A DNA stretch of 15,166 nt from DATKKM01 sp035542855 (GTDB lineage: Bacteria; Chloroflexota; Dehalococcoidia; SM23-28-2; RBG-16-64-32): contig DATKKM010000052.1 in assembly GCA_035542855.1 (NCBI GenBank), forward strand, positions 1 through 15,166. Reading direction: 5' to 3'. The notes beneath the pieces are model-generated. The model was not told where the DNA came from and ran no database searches. It saw only the letters and a list, made by a program, of their open reading frames with translations. Position 1 is the first letter of the stretch. Each line of letters opens with the position of its first letter. The translations under genes and the position numbers were made by a program. Shown here piece by piece: positions 6,624 through 13,327 of this stretch.

Positions 6624-7088
6624 TCACCAGCCGAGGATCTGGACGACGACCTCTCGCTCGCGGGCCTGGTCAAGCTCCACGAGGAAGATGCGCTGGTAAG
6701 TGCCACACGTGAGGGCCCCGCCGACGATCGGGATGTGCTCGCTCGCGCCGAGGAAGACGTGCTGGACGTGGGAGTGGCCGTTGGGGCGCTCCCCGTTGTC
6801 GGTGGGGTGGAAGGTGTTGTGGTTGTAGTGCGCGTCCTCAGGCGCCATCTCGGTGAGGATGCGCTCCAGGTCGGCGATGAGGCCGGGTTCGTTCTCGTTG
6901 ATGATGATGGCGGCGGTGGTGTGCTTGGAGAAAACGGTGGTGAATCCGTTCTCCACGCCGGACTCCTGGACGAGCTGCAGGACCTGCTCGGTTATGTCTA
7001 TGAACTGGGTGCCGCGCTCCGTCATGTAGATCAGCGAGTGCGTCCTTATCTTGAGGCCGGTGGTATCGCTCGGGGTGGTCTTAAGCAT
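6624..7088 (-). CDS. YjbQ/UPF0047 family protein
   Basis: The 154-residue protein matches the small YjbQ (UPF0047) family. Conserved blocks are SKHTTAAI (54-61, with H56), INENEPGL (63-70), the histidine-rich HSHVQH (105-110) and ALTCGTYQRIFLVELD (125-140). E. coli YjbQ has a reported secondary thiamine-phosphate synthase activity, but the physiological role is not settled. The fold is a small beta-rich cytoplasmic protein that forms trimers, and the histidines suggest metal binding. The ATG at 7088 has a good GGAAGGAG eight bases upstream. It is the first gene after the 230-bp gap and is followed one base later by the polyprenyl synthase, so it is co-transcribed with prenyl and hopanoid genes. 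Whether it has a lipid role is unknown. Confidence 0.88.
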   Translation of the reverse strand: MLKTTPSDTTGLKIRTHSLIYMTERGTQFIDITEQVLQLVQESGVENGFTTVFSKHTTAAIIINENEPGLIADLERILTEMAPEDAHYNHNTFHPTDNGERPNGHSHVQHVFLGASEHIPIVGGALTCGTYQRIFLVELDQAREREVVVQILGW

Positions 7089-7210
7089 GGGCGCGCTCCT
7101 TCCGGGGATTGAGCGTGGCGGGAAAAGCAGGCTCCGCGAGTGCGAAGATGTGCGTCGTCATGCAGACGGTTCGCCGGTTCGCTGTTCGTGGGTGCGCATA
7201 CTTTTCCGCT

Positions 7211-7239
7211 AGGATACCGGGGCGCCCGCGCAACGTCTA
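7211..7239 (-). promoter_or_regulatory. candidate promoter for the yjbQ-like to shc gene run
   Basis: On the minus strand TAGACG (7239-7234) is followed after 17 bp by TATCCT (7216-7211), each 4/6 to the sigma-70 consensus with ideal spacing. It sits in the 230-bp gap (7089-7318) between hpnE and the yjbQ-like gene, and would start transcripts near 7203 with a leader of about 115 nt. No other gene, T-run terminator or strong repeat was seen in that gap. The stretch 7270-7320 is noticeably AT-richer than its surroundings. Confidence 0.35.
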
Positions 7240-7318
7240 CGTGATTCGGCGGGCGGACGGCCTGTCTCCGAAGGAAGATTAACATCCGGTAACCGTTATT
7301 GCACGCATTTTCACAAAG

Positions 7319-8689
7319 TCACGCTGTGGCAGTTTCGTATGTATAACGTCCGGACGCCCGCCTCGCTTCGGCCGCCGCCAGGAGGCCGCTGCGCACCGCG
7401 CTCTCCATCGTCGCCGGCCAGCCGGTGGCGGTCCAGTCACCGGCCAGAAAGAGGTTAGGGACAGGCGTCGCCTGCGTTGGGCGCAACGCCGCGATGCCCG
7501 GCAGCGCCGCGAAGGTGGCGTCGCGCTGCTTGACCACGAGCGCATGCTTCAGCCCGGCGCCGCGCGTCGCCGGCAGTAGCGCCAGCATCTCCCTGGTGAA
7601 GAGCTGCAGGATATCGGCGGAGGGCAGGCCGGCGAACTCCTCCGCGCCGCTCAGCGAGATGTCCAGGTACTGGCCGGGGCCGTCTTCGCCCCAGAGCATC
7701 GATTTGTTGAAAACCCACTGCACCGGCGTGTTCAGGAACGCCGCGAAGCGCCGGTCCCAGACCGGCCGGTCGTACCACAGATGCACGTTGACGATCGGCG
7801 AGACGGGAATGCTCCTCGCGCCCATGAAGAACCGGGCGTCGCGCGCGGCCATCGGCAGGACGTCGAGAGCTGCGTCAGGCGTCAGCGCCAGGACGTAAGC
7901 GTCTGCCGTCACGTCGCCGCCGTCCGTGCGCAGGCACGTCACTCGCCCGCCTTCGAGCTCGACTGCGGCCGCGCCCTCGCCGAGCCGCACGGAGCCGCCG
8001 CGCGATTCGATGTAGCGCCGCGCCGCCGCGCCCAGCAGCTCGCTCAGGCCGACCTTCGCCCAGCCGACGTTGGCGCCTGTGCGGGAGCGCAGGAACCCCT
8101 CCTGGAACACCATCAGCGCCAAACTGGCGGAGGCCCGCGAGATGCCGGTGTTGAGCGTGGGCAGGACGATCAGGTTCCAGAGGCTGCGGATCGCCCGCGG
8201 TGACTGGCGCCGTGCGAGGAGCCACTCTTCGAACGTGATCGAGTCCAGCTCAGGGTGCTGGGCACGGTCCGTGAGCCGGATCTGCGAAAGCGCCCAGCCG
8301 GCCAGCGCCTTCTCCCGCGGCGACAGCGACCGGAAGCGCAGCAGGGACCCAAGCAGGTGCAGCGGTGGCGGCAGATCGTCCGCGCGGAGGACGCTCTCGC
8401 CCCAGGTCTTGTCGATCACAGGGACGCGGAAACGCTTCTGCAGGTGCACGGCGTGGCGCACGCCCAGGCGCTCCATGAAGCGTATGTATTCCGTGCAGCA
8501 GCCGAGAAACACATGCTGCCCGTTGTCGACGGTGAGGCCGCTGGACTTGTCAGTGTATGAGTAGGCGCGCCCGCCCAGGAAGGGCCGCTTCTCGAACAGG
8601 GTGACCGCGAAGCCGGCGTCCGCCAGCTCGCAGGCCGCCGAGAGGCCGGCGAGTCCGCCGCCGGCGACGACCGCCGTGCGTCTGTTCAC
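7319..8689 (-). CDS. hpnE: hydroxysqualene dehydroxylase HpnE (FAD-dependent)
   Basis: HpnE reduces hydroxysqualene to squalene, the last of the three HpnCDE steps. The 456-residue protein belongs to the FAD-dependent amine oxidase/phytoene desaturase superfamily. It has an N-terminal dinucleotide fold AGGGLAGLSAA (G10, G12, G15), the acidic residue of LFEKRPFLGGRA after it, and the C-terminal FAD motif GDWTATGWPATMESAVRSG starting at residue 417. The start is GTG at 8689, overlapping the hpnD stop as GTGA. The ends of hpnC, hpnD and hpnE are linked this way, so they should be made together. Alone, the sequence could be a carotenoid desaturase-like enzyme; the hpnC/hpnD neighbours make HpnE much more likely. 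Confidence 0.93.
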   Translation of the reverse strand: MNRRTAVVAGGGLAGLSAACELADAGFAVTLFEKRPFLGGRAYSYTDKSSGLTVDNGQHVFLGCCTEYIRFMERLGVRHAVHLQKRFRVPVIDKTWGESVLRADDLPPPLHLLGSLLRFRSLSPREKALAGWALSQIRLTDRAQHPELDSITFEEWLLARRQSPRAIRSLWNLIVLPTLNTGISRASASLALMVFQEGFLRSRTGANVGWAKVGLSELLGAAARRYIESRGGSVRLGEGAAAVELEGGRVTCLRTDGGDVTADAYVLALTPDAALDVLPMAARDARFFMGARSIPVSPIVNVHLWYDRPVWDRRFAAFLNTPVQWVFNKSMLWGEDGPGQYLDISLSGAEEFAGLPSADILQLFTREMLALLPATRGAGLKHALVVKQRDATFAALPGIAALRPTQATPVPNLFLAGDWTATGWPATMESAVRSGLLAAAEARRASGRYTYETATA

Positions 8690-9549
8690 CGGACGACGCT
8701 CCGCACCAGCTCACGGCCGGCCAGCGCCAGCTTCTGGCCTGCGCCCAGGCTGATCCGGCGCTGGAAGACGGCGCCGGGATCGCGCTCGATGTCGCCCAGG
8801 ATGCTGCTGTAAATGCCGGCCATCGCGCCGACGCAGGCGCGCGCCCGCCGCGGCAGGTACGGCAGTAGCTTGCGGCCCAGCGCGTAGTAACGGCGCGCGC
8901 GGTCCACCTGGAAGGCGATCAGACGCCGGAACTCCGGCGTGACCCGGCCCGCCAGCAGCTCCTCCTGGCTGTAGCCGAACCATTCCAGCTCCTCCAGCGG
9001 CAGGTAGATGCGCCCGCGCTCGCCGTCTTCGGCGATGTCGCGCAGGATGTTGGTGAGTTGCAGAGCGATGCCCAGATCCGCGGCCCGCTGGCGGGCGCTC
9101 TCGCCGCCCTCATAGCCGAATATCTCAAGGCAGATGAGCCCGACGACGGAGGCCACGTGGTAGCAGTAGTCCATCAGTTCCTCGAACGTCTCGTAGCGAG
9201 TGCGCGTCAGGTCCGTCTCGACGCCGGTGATCAGCTCGAAGAGGTAGCGTGGTGGGATGCGGTAGCGCTCGACCGTGCGGCCCAGCGCCTCAAAGACCGG
9301 CGAGGCCGGCCGCCCGGCCAGGCACTCTTCGAGCGAGCGCCGGTACGCGGCGAGCTGCGACGCCGCCTCAGGGGGCGGCAGTCCGGCGTCCGCGATGTCG
9401 TCGGCGCCGCGCGCGAAGGCGTAGACGGAGTAGATGGCGCGGCGGCGCCCGTTGGGCAGCAGCATGAAGCCGTAGTAGAAGTTCTTCGCCTCGCGGCGCG
9501 TGATCTCCTGGCAGTGGTCGTACGCGGCCCGCAGACCGTTCTCGCTCAC
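8686..9549 (-). CDS. hpnD: presqualene diphosphate synthase HpnD
   Basis: HpnD joins two farnesyl diphosphates to presqualene diphosphate. The 287-residue trans-isoprenyl diphosphate synthase (squalene/phytoene synthase family) has the Asp-rich motifs DDIAD (50-54) and N167-x3-D171-x3-D175 (LTNILRDIAED) that bind Mg2+ and diphosphate, plus YAFARGADD and GRIYLP blocks. The start is placed at GTG 9549, which overlaps the hpnC stop as GTGA and gives a normal N-terminus. An in-frame ATG at 9588 would add a Gly/Ala-rich stretch overlapping hpnC by 43 bases and is less likely. It is the second gene of the hpnC-D-E set. Phytoene synthase is the main alternative, made less likely by two adjacent paralogs plus hpnE. 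Confidence 0.92.
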   Translation of the reverse strand: MSENGLRAAYDHCQEITRREAKNFYYGFMLLPNGRRRAIYSVYAFARGADDIADAGLPPPEAASQLAAYRRSLEECLAGRPASPVFEALGRTVERYRIPPRYLFELITGVETDLTRTRYETFEELMDYCYHVASVVGLICLEIFGYEGGESARQRAADLGIALQLTNILRDIAEDGERGRIYLPLEELEWFGYSQEELLAGRVTPEFRRLIAFQVDRARRYYALGRKLLPYLPRRARACVGAMAGIYSSILGDIERDPGAVFQRRISLGAGQKLALAGRELVRSVVR

Positions 9550-10433
9550 GAGACCCCCAGCGGCGCCAGCGCCCGCAGGCCGAGCCAAACCCTTTGCGTC
9601 TTCGAGACGGTTGGACGGCGCCTGAGCACGTCGTACCGCTGCCGCTCGATCGCGTCAAGGACGGCGAGGCCGCCCAGCGTGAACAACCGCAGGTCGACGC
9701 GCAGGCGGCCGGGCACGGAGCCGATCAGCGGCAGTCCGCGGCGGAAGTAGTCACGCGTGCGATCGACTTGGAAGCGCATCAGCTCCCGTAGGGCGCGCGT
9801 GCTGCGGCCGGCGGCGAGGTCGCTCTCGCTGACGCCGAAGTCTGCCATGTCCTGCAGAGGCAGATAGACGCGGCCCATCGCGAAGTCGCGCACGACGTCC
9901 TGCCAGAAGTTGGTGAGCTGCAGCGCCGTGCAGGTCGCGTCGGAGAGGGTTGCGCGCTCGCCGTCCGGGTAGCCAAAGACGCGGAGCACAAGGCGTCCCA
10001 CCGGATTAGCGGAGTAGGCGCAGTAGTCCAGCAGCTCGTCGAACGTCTCGTAGCGGGCCTGGCGCTGGTCGCGGCGGTTGGCCTCTACCAGGCGCAGGAA
10101 CGGCTCCGGCGGCATGTCGAAGCGGCGTATCGTGTCCGCCAGCGCCACGAAGCGCGGATCGGCGGGCGTGCCGTCGTAGCAGCGGCGCAGCTCGGCCTCC
10201 CACTCGTCGAGGAGCGCGAGCCGGTCGCCGGCCGCCTCGTCGCCCAGGTCATCGACGCCGCGGCAGTAGGCGTAGACGGCGTACATCGGTCCGCGCAGAG
10301 CGGACGGCAGCAGCCAGGAGACAACGGGGAAGTTCTCGTAGTGGCCGAGCGCGATTCGCCGGCAGTGCGCGTACGCCTCGGCCAGCGTTGGGGCGGGGGC
10401 GGTCTTCTGGGCGAGCATGAGGTGCGTCGCCAT
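9546..10433 (-). CDS. hpnC: hydroxysqualene synthase HpnC
   Basis: HpnC converts presqualene diphosphate to hydroxysqualene. The 295-residue protein is a second squalene/phytoene synthase-family member. It has DDLGD (61-65) and the second metal motif N175-x3-D179-x3-D183 (LTNFWQDVVRD) followed by GRVYLPLQD. HpnC proteins typically show LGHYENFPVVSWLLP near residues 29-43, as here. The trio of two synthase-like proteins and an FAD enzyme is the bacterial HpnCDE route to squalene that replaces single-enzyme squalene synthase. The ATG at 10433 lacks a good ribosome-binding site; another ATG (MLAQK) lies five codons in. It is the first gene of the minus-strand hopanoid block, diverging from the DUF1059 gene across 69 bp. 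Confidence 0.92.
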   Translation of the reverse strand: MATHLMLAQKTAPAPTLAEAYAHCRRIALGHYENFPVVSWLLPSALRGPMYAVYAYCRGVDDLGDEAAGDRLALLDEWEAELRRCYDGTPADPRFVALADTIRRFDMPPEPFLRLVEANRRDQRQARYETFDELLDYCAYSANPVGRLVLRVFGYPDGERATLSDATCTALQLTNFWQDVVRDFAMGRVYLPLQDMADFGVSESDLAAGRSTRALRELMRFQVDRTRDYFRRGLPLIGSVPGRLRVDLRLFTLGGLAVLDAIERQRYDVLRRRPTVSKTQRVWLGLRALAPLGVS

Positions 10434-10449
10434 TCTACAGCGGCGAACG

Positions 10450-10478
10450 TTGACGGGTAACGATGCGGACGCTAGCTT
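10450..10478 (+). promoter_or_regulatory. candidate promoter for the DUF1059 gene
   Basis: TTGACG (10450-10455, 5/6 to the -35 consensus) is followed after exactly 17 bp by TAGCTT (10473-10478, a weak -10). A start near 10485 would leave a short leader holding the strong AAAGGAGG ribosome-binding site (10488-10496). It lies in the 69-bp divergent gap shared with hpnC; no clear hpnC promoter was seen there. Confidence 0.4.
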
Positions 10479-10502
10479 GAACTACACCAAAGGAGGTCGC
10501 CC

Positions 10503-10685
10503 ATGTCCAAGATTATCGACTGCAACAAGGTGAACCCGACGAGCCAGTGCCACCATGTCGTGCGCGGCGAGACCGAGGAAGAGGTGCTGGAGAACGCCAA
10601 GGCTCACGCGAAGGAGCACGGCTTCACGGAGGTGACGCCGGAGCTTATCGCGATGATCAAGTCGAACATCCAGGACGAGAAATAG
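10503..10685 (+). CDS. DUF1059 family small protein
   Basis: This 60-residue protein fits the DUF1059 pattern: an N-terminal half with two conserved cysteines (C7 and C16, in DCNKV and SQCHHVVRGETEEEV) and a helical half with AKAHAKEHGF and TPELIAMIKSNI. Family members are small, soluble and of unknown function; the cysteine/histidine positions suggest metal binding, but this is not shown. The ribosome-binding site AAAGGAGG (seven bases before ATG) is the strongest in the window, which suggests high expression. It converges on the pirin gene with only 3 bases between the stops. It has no visible link to the hopanoid genes apart from sharing the divergent gap with hpnC. Confidence 0.88.
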   Translation: MSKIIDCNKVNPTSQCHHVVRGETEEEVLENAKAHAKEHGFTEVTPELIAMIKSNIQDEK

Positions 10686-10688
10686 CCC

Positions 10689-11396
10689 TCAGCGCACCCG
10701 CACTTCCATCATGATGAGCTCGGCGGTCTGCCGGGCCTCGATCCTGATGCCCGGCTCCTGCCAGATCATCGCCGCGTCCAGGTGCTCCAGCGCCGTGCCG
10801 TTGAGGGTCACGGGCCCGCCGTCCATCACGTACAGGTAGCCGCCGAAGTCCGGCCGGAACGCGTGCTCAACCGACTTGCCCGCCTCCAGCCGCGAGAGGT
10901 ACATCGAGGCGTCCTGGTGGACGAGGACGCTGCCTCCCTCCCGGTCCGGGCCGATGGCGCGGAGGAGCGTGTTCGTGCGGTCGGCCTCGGTGAACTGCTT
11001 CTGCTCGACTCCCGGCGGCAGGTTCTGCTCGTTGGGCATGATCCAGATCTGGATGAAGCGCACCGGCTCCGTCTCCGATCCGTTCTGCTCCGAGTGGTTG
11101 GCGCCTGAGCCCAGCGTCATCCGCTGCACGGCGCCGTGCTGGAAGACGCCGCCGTTGCCCAGGCTGTCCGCATGCCGGAAGTGCCCGGCCGCCACGTAGG
11201 TCAGCCCCTCTATGTTGCGGTGCGGATGCATCGGCCAGATGGCGCCGGGAACCAGCCGGTCGTCGTTGAAGACGCGCATCGTGCCGAAGCCCATGTTGTC
11301 CGGGTCGTAGTACTCGTCGAAGGAGAAGTGCCAGCGGGCGGAGAACCAGCCGCCCTCCTTCGAGTAGATCTCGTCACTCTTGCGTACCTTGATCAT
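10689..11396 (-). CDS. pirin family bicupin protein
   Basis: The 235-residue protein is a pirin-like bicupin. The N-terminal cupin carries the metal ligands in the usual order: H57 and H59 in PMHPHRNIEGLTYV, and H101 and E103 in GSGANHSEQN. Bacterial pirins are Fe(II)/Fe(III)-binding proteins; some have quercetin 2,3-dioxygenase activity, others act as redox-sensitive regulators. The role here is not determined. The ATG at 11396 is preceded by GGAGGAG eight bases upstream and overlaps the upstream gene's stop as ATGA. A longer frame to 11717 exists only as a shadow over that gene. It is the last of three overlapping minus-strand genes (12099 to 10689). Confidence 0.9.
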   Translation of the reverse strand: MIKVRKSDEIYSKEGGWFSARWHFSFDEYYDPDNMGFGTMRVFNDDRLVPGAIWPMHPHRNIEGLTYVAAGHFRHADSLGNGGVFQHGAVQRMTLGSGANHSEQNGSETEPVRFIQIWIMPNEQNLPPGVEQKQFTEADRTNTLLRAIGPDREGGSVLVHQDASMYLSRLEAGKSVEHAFRPDFGGYLYVMDGGPVTLNGTALEHLDAAMIWQEPGIRIEARQTAELIMMEVRVR

Positions 11397-11800
11397 GGAT
11401 CGCGCTCCTCCGCCGGGTGTCGCCACGGCGGTAAACGTCCTTCGCGGCGGCCCTTCTTGCGCTGGATGCCGGACAGGATCTTGAACGTCCGCTCGATGTA
11501 GGCCTCCTCCTGCGGCGTCTCGATCTCCTGATCGAGGGCGAGGGCCGCACCGCCGTCCGCGATCGAGATGCTGGTCCAGCCGCCGGGATATTGTCGCACC
11601 CCTGCGTAAACGAACTCGTACGAGCCGCCCTCCGCGACCCCCGCCGCGCCCAGCTCGACCCGGGTCAGGCCGGTCGCGTCGCCAACCAGGCACATCCGCA
11701 GGCCCCCGACGTCCCACAGCCGCAGCACCTTCGCGCGGAAGGTCACGCGTTCGCCCTCGGCGGCGCTCTTCGCCGAATTTACGCTGGGGAGCCTGGTCAC
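11393..11800 (-). CDS. OB-fold-like small protein
   Basis: This 135-residue protein starts with GTG at 11800, overlapping the upstream stop as GTGA, and ends overlapping the pirin ATG. From about residue 16 to 85 it has the strand pattern of an OB-fold of the RPA/tRNA-anticodon type: VTFRAKVLRLWDVGG, MCLVGDATGLTRVEL, YEFVYAGVRQYPGGWTSISI. This resembles single-stranded nucleic-acid-binding domains of archaeal RPA-like proteins. The C-terminal 35 residues are charged (KILSGIQRKKGRREGR) and may bind nucleic acid or be disordered. The fold call comes from pattern only; no catalytic residues are seen. Coupling to pirin and the 100-residue protein suggests a shared process that I cannot name. Confidence 0.65.
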   Translation of the reverse strand: MTRLPSVNSAKSAAEGERVTFRAKVLRLWDVGGLRMCLVGDATGLTRVELGAAGVAEGGSYEFVYAGVRQYPGGWTSISIADGGAALALDQEIETPQEEAYIERTFKILSGIQRKKGRREGRLPPWRHPAEERDP

Positions 11801-12099
11801 TTGCGGCCCTCCAGCCAGAGGATCACATCGCCGATGTTCTCGCGCAGGCTGCGTCGGGCCTCGCCCATCAGCCAGCGGTAGCAGTACATGGCGTCGGAGC
11901 CAGGAGGAGCGTAGTCCTCCCAGGCCAGCACGTATGCGCGGCCCTGCGCCTTGTGCGGCCAGCCGGGGCGAGGCACCAGGTGCACGTAGATCGTGCCGCC
12001 GTCGTCCGTCAGGCCGATGTTGCCGGCGCCGAGCAGGTCGTCGCGACCCTTCTCAGCCAAGAGGCTTCGCAGTTCACGTTCGAGGAATCGCAGCGCCAT
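11797..12099 (-). CDS. conserved-looking protein of unknown function, 100 aa
   Basis: The 100-residue protein opens with a charged helix (MALRFLERELRSLLAEKGRDD), then a beta-like segment (GTIYVHLVPRPGW), an aromatic/acidic core (AYVLAWEDYAPPGSDAMYCYRWLMGE) and a final helix (ENIGDVILWLEG). It has no signal peptide, membrane segment or motif I recognise. Tryptophan and tyrosine are abundant, which fits a folded soluble protein. The ATG at 12099 has no good ribosome-binding site. It is first of the overlapping trio ending in pirin. The gap upstream (12100-12176) carries the CAGTAGC repeats and no gene, so it might be read through from the luciferase-like gene. Confidence 0.7.
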   Translation of the reverse strand: MALRFLERELRSLLAEKGRDDLLGAGNIGLTDDGGTIYVHLVPRPGWPHKAQGRAYVLAWEDYAPPGSDAMYCYRWLMGEARRSLRENIGDVILWLEGRK

Positions 12100-12126
12100 A
12101 CGGTCATGCTAGCACCGGAATCAGTA

Positions 12127-12184
12127 GCCAGTAGCAAGAAGACCAGTAGCAGGATGCGCCGCGCGCTTCCTACTTGCTACTGGC
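12127..12184. repeat. 12-bp inverted repeat with CAGTAGC heptamers, containing a gene's stop codon
   Basis: GCCAGTAGCAAG (12127-12138) and CTTGCTACTGGC (12173-12184) are perfect reverse complements. A third related copy, CCAGTAGCAGG, lies between them at about 12143-12153. The pairing can be either the two outer arms (34-base loop) or the inner copy with the right arm (shorter loop with a bulge), so two alternative hairpins are possible. The right arm covers the last bases and the TAG stop (12179-12177) of the luciferase-like gene. No T-run follows. Confidence 0.65.
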
Positions 12185-13205
12185 CATGGAACGTCTGCGC
12201 GATGGCCCCGGCGTAGGCCAGCACCTTGCCCGCGTCCAGGCCGTATGCCGGAGGGGCCAGTGTGAGCGAGTCCACGTGCTCCCAGGCCGGCTCGATGCGC
12301 TTGCGGGCCTCGTCCGGGGTGCCGCAGACGACGAAGGCCTGCGCCATCTCGTCCGGGACGAGGTGAGCGACGCTCAGGTAGTCGCGGCGCTTCACGCCCT
12401 CCTGCAGGCGCTTCGCCTCCTCGCGGAAGCCGTGGGCCGCGAAGAACTCCTCGTACTGCTGGATGCCGGCGTAGAAGGCCACGGTGGCGCGCGCGTCGTT
12501 GATCGCCTCCGCGCGGTCGTTGCTGATCGCCACCGGTAGCCACGCGTTGAACTCGATGTCCGAGCGCTGCTTGCCGGCGCGCGCGAGTCCGCGCTTCAGG
12601 TACTCCGGGATCTTCGTGCAGAGCCAGTCGACCGACCAGATGTAGTGGCCGATCACCCCGTCCGAGATCTCGGCGGCCAGGCTGACCAGCGGCCCGCGCA
12701 AGGCGGCGATCCAGATCGGGATGCGCTCACGGACGGGCGCGCCGGAGGGCTGCATCTCACTGAAGTCCAGGGTGTAGTACTTGCCGTCGTAACGGGTGAG
12801 CTGCCCGGTGTGCGCCCCGGCGTTCACCAGCCGCACGATCTCCACGACCTCGCGCAGGTGCTCCAGCGGCTTGCCGTACGTGCCACCGAAGATGCCTTCG
12901 CTCCAGGCCTTGACGCTGGTGCCGAGGCCGAGCGTGAAACGCCCGGAGCTGATGCGGTCCATGTCCATCGCCGCGAAGGCCGTCTCCACCGGGCTGCGGA
13001 CGAAGGCGATGGCGATTCCAGAGGCGAGCCGCATGCGCGTCGTGGCGCCGGCGGCGGCGGCCAGCGGCAGGAACGGCGGGCCGTAGACCTGCGGGGCGAA
13101 CAGCCCTTCCAGGCCGGCCGCCTCCATCATTTGCGCCTGCCCGGCGATGACCGCCGCGGGCAGCGGCGTCACCACGCTCCAGAACTTGCGCTTGCTCGCG
13201 GCCAT
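12177..13205 (-). CDS. luciferase-like (LLM class) F420-dependent oxidoreductase
   Basis: The 342-residue protein is a TIM-barrel luciferase-like monooxygenase of the F420-type group. Visible blocks are AAAAGATTRMRLASGI (barrel strand), MDRISSGRFTLGLGTSVKAWSEGIFG, the loop PLEHLREVVEIVR and PIWIAALRGPLVSLAAEISDGVIG. Members transfer hydride between F420 (sometimes FMN) and a small substrate; the substrate here is unknown. The start is taken at ATG 13205 (MAASKRKFW). A longer start at 13232 (MPGATIRC) would lie upstream of the predicted promoter's start point and has no ribosome-binding site. The stop lies in the inverted repeat at 12127-12184. It diverges from glycerol kinase. Confidence 0.88.
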   Translation of the reverse strand: MAASKRKFWSVVTPLPAAVIAGQAQMMEAAGLEGLFAPQVYGPPFLPLAAAAGATTRMRLASGIAIAFVRSPVETAFAAMDMDRISSGRFTLGLGTSVKAWSEGIFGGTYGKPLEHLREVVEIVRLVNAGAHTGQLTRYDGKYYTLDFSEMQPSGAPVRERIPIWIAALRGPLVSLAAEISDGVIGHYIWSVDWLCTKIPEYLKRGLARAGKQRSDIEFNAWLPVAISNDRAEAINDARATVAFYAGIQQYEEFFAAHGFREEAKRLQEGVKRRDYLSVAHLVPDEMAQAFVVCGTPDEARKRIEPAWEHVDSLTLAPPAYGLDAGKVLAYAGAIAQTFHGQ

Positions 13206-13215
13206 AGCGCAGCGG

Positions 13216-13245
13216 ATTGTGGCACCCGGCATCGGACGGCGTCAA
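13216..13245 (-). promoter_or_regulatory. candidate promoter giving a nearly leaderless mRNA for the luciferase-like gene
   Basis: On the minus strand TTGACG (13245-13240) and CACAAT (13221-13216) are 18 bp apart, 5/6 and 4/6 to consensus. Transcription would begin about 13209, four bases before the ATG at 13205. This would explain the absence of a Shine-Dalgarno sequence, but it is only a motif match. Confidence 0.35.
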
Positions 13246-13259
13246 CGCCGCACCGCCGG

Positions 13260-13283
13260 GCAGGTCTGAAGACCTGCAGCTAC
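13260..13283. repeat. dispersed palindromic repeat, copy 2
   Basis: GCAGGTCT-ga-AGACCTGC (13260-13277) is a perfect 8-bp palindrome with a two-base loop, followed by AGCTAC. The 24-base unit matches 1790-1813 at 21 positions. It lies in the 122-bp divergent gap between the luciferase-like gene and glycerol kinase. The two copies are about 11.5 kb apart in unrelated contexts, as expected of a dispersed intergenic palindrome family. Confidence 0.65.
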
Positions 13284-13294
13284 GTTTGCCCCTT

Positions 13295-13318
13295 GACCCG
13301 CGACTCCCGACCCGTGAC
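13295..13318 (+). repeat. short direct repeat upstream of glycerol kinase
   Basis: GACCCGCGAC (13295-13304) and GACCCGTGAC (13309-13318) are two near-identical 10-mers spaced 14 bases apart, ending 9 bases before the glpK ATG at 13328. They occupy the place where a ribosome-binding site would be expected, and none is visible. They could be a tandem duplication or a binding site. Confidence 0.35.
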
Positions 13319-13327
13319 CCTATGCGC

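Noticed and set aside
7046..7285. 79-codon minus-strand open frame in the gap before the yjbQ-like gene
   Set aside because: It overlaps the 5' end of the yjbQ-like gene in another frame, has no ribosome-binding site and no protein-like pattern.
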